The notes under the pieces: generated by a model
What the model saw: only the letters and a program-made list of their open reading frames with translations
What the model was told of the DNA's origin: nothing
Database searches by the model: none
Translations under genes and position numbers: made by a program
Source of the DNA: Povalibacter uvarum
Lineage (GTDB): Bacteria > Pseudomonadota > Gammaproteobacteria > Steroidobacterales > Steroidobacteraceae
Reading direction: 5' to 3'
Assembly (NCBI RefSeq): GCF_014202975.1
Contig: NZ_JACHHZ010000001.1
Span: forward strand, 868,001 to 932,000
DNA length: 64,000 nucleotides
Part shown: positions 60,262-64,000 of the stretch, piece after piece
How positions within the stretch are numbered: position 1 is the first letter of the stretch
Layout: each line of letters opens with the position of its first letter

Positions 60262-61557
60262 ATGTCCGGCCAACCCTCGCCCCAGAACCAGGCGCTGCAT
60301 GAGCGTCGCAATGCCGCCATTTCACGCGGCATGTCGACGATGCTTCCGGTCTACGTGAAGCGCGCACAGAACGCCGAGTTGTGGGATGAGGACGGCCGGC
60401 GCTACGTCGACTTCGCGGGCGGCATCGCCGTCGTCAACACTGGTCACGTGCATCCGCGCGTGAAGGAAGCGGTGCTGGAGCAGCTCGACGCATTCACGCA
60501 CACATGCGTGATGATCACGCCGTATCGCGTAGCGGTGGAGCTGGCGGAGAAACTCAATTCACTCGTCCCGGGTCCATCGCCCAAGAAGACCATGTTCGTG
60601 ACGACGGGTGCGGAGGCGGTCGAGAACGCAATCAAGATCGCACGCGCCCATACCGGTCGTCCGGCGGTCATCGCGTTCGGCGGCGGCTTCCATGGACGAA
60701 CCTTCATGGCGATGGCACTGACCGGCAAGGTCACGCCGTACAAGGTGGGCTTCGGCCCGTTCCCTGGTGACGTTTTCCATGCGCCGTTTCCGATCGAGTA
60801 TCACGGCGTCAGCGTCGAGGAGAGCCTCGCCGCTATCGATCAGCTGTTCAAGTATGTCGTCGAACCATCGCGCGTGGCAGCGATCATCGTGGAGCCGGTA
60901 TTGGGCGAGGGTGGGTTCTACGCAGCTCCGAAGGAGTTCCTCCAGCAGCTGCGCAAGCTGTGCGATCAGCATGGCATCGTGTTCATCGCGGACGAGATCC
61001 AGACGGGTTTCGGGCGCACCGGTCGCATGTTCGCGATGGAACATCACGGAATCGAAGCGGATCTCACGACGATGGCCAAGAGCCTGGCGGGCGGGTTCCC
61101 GCTCGCGGCGATCGTCGGCAAGTCGAACCTCATGGATGCGCCGGTCACCGGCGGTCTGGGTGGAACGTACGCTGCATCGCCCGTCGGCTGTGCCGCTGCG
61201 CTTGCCGTCATCGATGTGATGCAGAAGGAGAATCTCTGCCAACGGGCCGAGCAGATCGGTGTCCGCGTGAAGGCGCGGCTGGGCGCGCTGCAGAAGTCGC
61301 TTTCGTGCATCGGCGATGTGCGCGGGCCCGGGGCAATGATTGCCATGGAGCTGGTGAAGAATCGCGATGCGCACTCTCCCGATGCGGATCTCGCAAAGGC
61401 GCTCGTGCAGCGTTCCGCTCAGAATGGATTGGTGCTGCTGTCGTGCGGCGTCTACAGCAACGTGATTCGTTTCCTGATGCCGCTGACGGCGTCGGACGCG
61501 ATCATCGATGAAGGGCTCGACATCCTCGAGCGCTCGCTGCGAGAGATCGTCGGTTGA
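60262..61557 (+). CDS. gabT: 4-aminobutyrate aminotransferase
   Basis: 431-residue class-III PLP aminotransferase. Segments: FVTTGAEAVENAIKIARAHTGR, GGFHGRTFMAMALTG, IVFIADEIQTGFGRTGRMFA and the Schiff-base Lys in TTMAKSLAGGFPLAAI. It moves the amino group of GABA to 2-oxoglutarate. No gabD lies next to it. Related omega-amino acid transaminases are the alternative. Confidence 0.92.
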   Translation: MSGQPSPQNQALHERRNAAISRGMSTMLPVYVKRAQNAELWDEDGRRYVDFAGGIAVVNTGHVHPRVKEAVLEQLDAFTHTCVMITPYRVAVELAEKLNSLVPGPSPKKTMFVTTGAEAVENAIKIARAHTGRPAVIAFGGGFHGRTFMAMALTGKVTPYKVGFGPFPGDVFHAPFPIEYHGVSVEESLAAIDQLFKYVVEPSRVAAIIVEPVLGEGGFYAAPKEFLQQLRKLCDQHGIVFIADEIQTGFGRTGRMFAMEHHGIEADLTTMAKSLAGGFPLAAIVGKSNLMDAPVTGGLGGTYAASPVGCAAALAVIDVMQKENLCQRAEQIGVRVKARLGALQKSLSCIGDVRGPGAMIAMELVKNRDAHSPDADLAKALVQRSAQNGLVLLSCGVYSNVIRFLMPLTASDAIIDEGLDILERSLREIVG

Positions 61558-61558
61558 G

Positions 61559-63496
61559 TTAGACGTTCGCGGCGCGCGACGTTCGCCGAAGAGCGCGCCG
61601 CCATCTCGCCAGGAGGGAGGCGAGCACGAGCATTTCCGAGCCCATCGTTCCACCGCCACCACCACCTCCAGAGCTGGGAGGAGGCGGAGTGGGAGGTGGC
61701 GGCGGAGCCGGAGTCGCGAGCGCAGCGTCCTCGATGTCCTGAGCGCCTGTATCGTCCGTTACCGTCAACCTCAGGGTGAACTGGGTGGCTGCGCCGATCT
61801 GCAGCGTCGTGCTGGCCTGCGTGGGTGCGATGATCGTTGGTGCCGCGCCGCTGAGATTCTCGATCGACCATTGATAGGACGCGACGCTGCGACCGTTCGC
61901 CGCGAAGCTCTGGCTGCCATCGATCGAGATCGTCGTGTTCGTTGCGACAGTTCCGTCCCTGCGCAGGATCGCGAAGGGTCGCTGGGCGGCGGCGACCGCT
62001 GCGGCTGTGTTCAACATGCCGGCACCGCAGGTCCGGGTGGTGCAGTTGCACTCGCTGGCCTGAAGATCGGTCGCGCCGATCGGAACGTGACAGGTCGGAA
62101 TGCTGCTGTCGCCGCTGACGGGGAAGGTGGTGGCTGTCTGCTTCAGCAACGTAATCAGTTGTGCAGGCGTGAGCTGACTGTTGATCGATCTCATGAGCGC
62201 AACGGATGATGCAGCCTGCGGCGCTGAGAAGCTCGTGCCGACGTTGTAGTTGAGCTGGTCGGTGAAGTTCGGTGCGAGCGGCGCCGTGTCGCCGCTGTCG
62301 GAAGCGACGACGATCGAGAACAGGCAGGGCTGTCCGAAGCCTGTGTTCACACAGTTGCCGCCCGGTGCCGCGATGCTGACCTCGGTGCCGAGATTGCTGA
62401 ATCCCACCTTCGTGCCGATGTGGCGAATGCCGGCGACGCCGAGCACGCCTGCGCAGTTCGCCGGTACGCTGACAGGTCCACCCTCGTTGCCCGCTGAGGC
62501 GACGACGAGGATGCCTCGCGAAGTGATTTCATCGACGGCGGATTGATAGGCCTGGGTGCAGATGCCATCTCCGCCAAGGCTCATGTTGATGACGTTTGCG
62601 GGTGTGGGGTTCGTCGGAACGCCGGGGACATCCAGTCCCGCTGCCCATCGCATGCCGGCGATGATGTCTGAATCGAAGCCGCCGCACTTGCCCAGCACAC
62701 GCACTGGAAGCACTCGCGTGTTCCAGCCGGCGCCCGCGACGCCGATGGCGTTGTTCGTGGACCCGGCAATGAGTCCTGAGACACGCGTTCCGTGCCAGGA
62801 GCTGTCGCTCGTTTCGCAGTTGCTGAGCTCGGGTTGCGCCAGGTCCTGCGTCGATATCCAGTCGCCCGGGTCACTGGGGTCGGCGTCGCGACCGTCGCCA
62901 TCGTTCGCGACGATGACCCGGCTGATGAAGTCGTATCCCGCAAGCACTTTGCCACCGGATTCCACTCGCCCCAGATCCGGATGCTCGAAGCGCACACCGG
63001 TATCGAGGACGGCGACCACGATGGCGCTGCTGCCCGTCGTGATGTCCCAGGCCTGATCGGTGCGCGTCGCCGACGGCTGATCGCCGAGCAGGTACCACTG
63101 AGTGGTGAGGAGCGGATCGTTGGTGAGCGCATGAGCGTGCCGACGAATGTCGGGCGCGGCATAGAGCACGTCGGGATCGCTCTCGATCCGCTCGAGTGCT
63201 TCTTGCAGGTCGTTGCCTTCGAGTGCGCGCTGCAGTTGCAGGACTTCCAGCGCCGGGCCAATCGATTGACCCGCGGTCACTGCGACGCCGAGTTCTGTCG
63301 ACAGCTTCTGTCGCCACGCGAGCGTCGCTGCGGAGCGCTTGCGCTGGACGATGATCCGGTCCGCAGCTGACGAAGCAGGCCGGCTCGAACGTGAGAACAC
63401 GCCGTTGTATTCCTCGGCCGCAAGAACAGACGGCGCCCACTGCAGCGCGGAGGCGGCGAGCAGGGTGACAGCAAAAGATCTTACGAGCGCCCGCAT
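61559..63496 (-). CDS. Secreted S8 (subtilisin-like) serine protease with GlyGly-CTERM-like tail
   Basis: 645 residues. Signal peptide (1-26, ending VLAAEE); an inhibitor-like propeptide; S8 domain with Asp in VAVLDTGVRFEHPDLG, His in SSWHGTRVSGLIAG and Ser in GTSFSAPQAASSVAL; a PKD/Ig-like domain (SIDGSQSFAANGRSVASYQW); a Pro-rich hinge. The end is a seven-Gly run, a hydrophobic helix and Arg residues, the GlyGly-CTERM pattern handled by rhombosortase and type II secretion. Convergent with gabT, one base apart. Confidence 0.93.
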   Translation of the reverse strand: MRALVRSFAVTLLAASALQWAPSVLAAEEYNGVFSRSSRPASSAADRIIVQRKRSAATLAWRQKLSTELGVAVTAGQSIGPALEVLQLQRALEGNDLQEALERIESDPDVLYAAPDIRRHAHALTNDPLLTTQWYLLGDQPSATRTDQAWDITTGSSAIVVAVLDTGVRFEHPDLGRVESGGKVLAGYDFISRVIVANDGDGRDADPSDPGDWISTQDLAQPELSNCETSDSSWHGTRVSGLIAGSTNNAIGVAGAGWNTRVLPVRVLGKCGGFDSDIIAGMRWAAGLDVPGVPTNPTPANVINMSLGGDGICTQAYQSAVDEITSRGILVVASAGNEGGPVSVPANCAGVLGVAGIRHIGTKVGFSNLGTEVSIAAPGGNCVNTGFGQPCLFSIVVASDSGDTAPLAPNFTDQLNYNVGTSFSAPQAASSVALMRSINSQLTPAQLITLLKQTATTFPVSGDSSIPTCHVPIGATDLQASECNCTTRTCGAGMLNTAAAVAAAQRPFAILRRDGTVATNTTISIDGSQSFAANGRSVASYQWSIENLSGAAPTIIAPTQASTTLQIGAATQFTLRLTVTDDTGAQDIEDAALATPAPPPPPTPPPPSSGGGGGGGTMGSEMLVLASLLARWRRALRRTSRAANV

Positions 63497-63677
63497 GATT
63501 CCATCCGATGACGCAAGCCTGCTGGGTAAGTGAACGTCAACGCGTTTTCAGTTCAGTCAGCAGTGTAAGCCCCGGTCCGAGGGGCAGTACAGGAATGCGT
63601 CACGGTTGCCGTAGGCGGGCATTCGTGCGAGCTTCGCCGGATCAGTCGCAATACGCAGACGACGAACAGGGGGACGA

Positions 63678-64000
63678 ATGAGCGATGCAACTCTGGTGAT
63701 CGCCCGGCGTGACGCAGGGGTTCTGACGCTCACGCTGAATCGACCCGACAGCCTGAATGCGCTGAACGGTCCGTTGTTGCAGCAGTTGCGCGCTGCGCTG
63801 GAGGAAGCCGCGGAGACGCAAGACGTCGGAGCGGTGGTGCTCACTGGCGCTGGACGTGCGTTCAGTTCCGGCGGAGATCTGCGTGAAGGGGCGACGAGTC
63901 GACCCGCCGGCGCGGAGTCATCAGGCGCCGGCGGTTTCGAGGATTGGTCCGATCGTTTGCGTGCCGTCATGGAATGCTCGCGCATCCTCCACCGCATGCC
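63678..64000 (+). CDS. Enoyl-CoA hydratase/isomerase family protein, 3'-truncated by the window edge
   Basis: The first 107 codons of a crotonase-fold protein. It starts MSDATLVIARRDAGVLTLTLNRPDSLNAL in two parts, and the oxyanion-hole region is GAGRAFSSGGDLREG. GGGG lies a few bases before the ATG. The closest forms are PaaG/PaaB-like hydratases, but the substrate cannot be told from this part. Confidence 0.9.
   Translation, partial: MSDATLVIARRDAGVLTLTLNRPDSLNALNGPLLQQLRAALEEAAETQDVGAVVLTGAGRAFSSGGDLREGATSRPAGAESSGAGGFEDWSDRLRAVMECSRILHRM

Overview
The window is bacterial chromosome of high G+C content, from a gammaproteobacterium probably near the Xanthomonadales/Nevskiales (Steroidobacteraceae-like) lines. 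The evidence is gene order and content: nuoLMN followed by the initiator tRNA and rimP-nusA-infB-rbfA-truB-rpsO-pnp; smc-zipA-ligA; yciO-trpS-scpA-scpB-rluB; mtaD-ubiG; and a Pseudomonas-like gyrA-serC-pheA-hisC-aroA-cmk-rpsA-ihfB cluster. A PhaR regulator (polyhydroxyalkanoate storage), a DksA with one zinc-site cysteine left and a GlyGly-CTERM protease fit that placement. The genus is inference.

Layout. 1-4243: the last membrane subunits of complex I (nuoL partial, nuoM, nuoN). 4335-4453: promoter and gene of the initiator tRNA (metY type). 4441-15081: an integrated element of about 10.6 kb bounded by a perfect 13-bp direct repeat that is the 3' end of the tRNA gene. It has parted metY from rimP-nusA, which lie together in relatives. 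15270-23985: the rimP-to-pnp translation and RNA-decay operon. 24093-26541 (minus strand): phaR, gluQ, dksA. 27028-33555: smc, zipA, ligA. 33579-35849: a zinc-ribbon gene, then a PrsA-like foldase, bolA and yciB on the minus strand. 35925-41109: yciO, trpS, scpA, scpB and an rluB-like gene. 41188-46303 (minus): SDR, squalene/phytoene-synthase-like (NDUFAF6-like) protein, rmuC, ubiG, mtaD. 46611-58533: gyrA and the serine/aromatic supraoperon through rpsA, ihfB, lapA. 58727-64000: comEA-like, galU, gabT, a secreted subtilase (minus) and a truncated enoyl-CoA hydratase gene.

The element is the most interesting part. It encodes a large serine recombinase whose stop codon lies inside the host tRNA, a small ribbon-helix-helix-like regulator with two matching GGTA-N3-TACC operators over its promoter, an excisionase-like HTH protein, a D5/P4-type primase-helicase, a P27-like small terminase, an HK97-type major capsid protein, a repeat/palindrome array that looks like an origin or recognition site, and two AT-richer cargo genes (a membrane-anchored unknown and a DUF4145 protein). 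I see no large terminase, portal, prohead protease, tail or lysis gene. It reads best as a phage satellite that brings its own shell protein and packaging specificity and would borrow the rest from a helper phage.

Elsewhere the genes are mostly housekeeping. Oddities include an RluB-like protein with Gln at the catalytic Asp position, Ala at GyrA position 83, a long acidic tail with three repeats on ScpA, a histone-H1-like extension on DksA, serA inserted in the aromatic supraoperon with no tyrA, and low-complexity 'word' repeats in several intergenic gaps.
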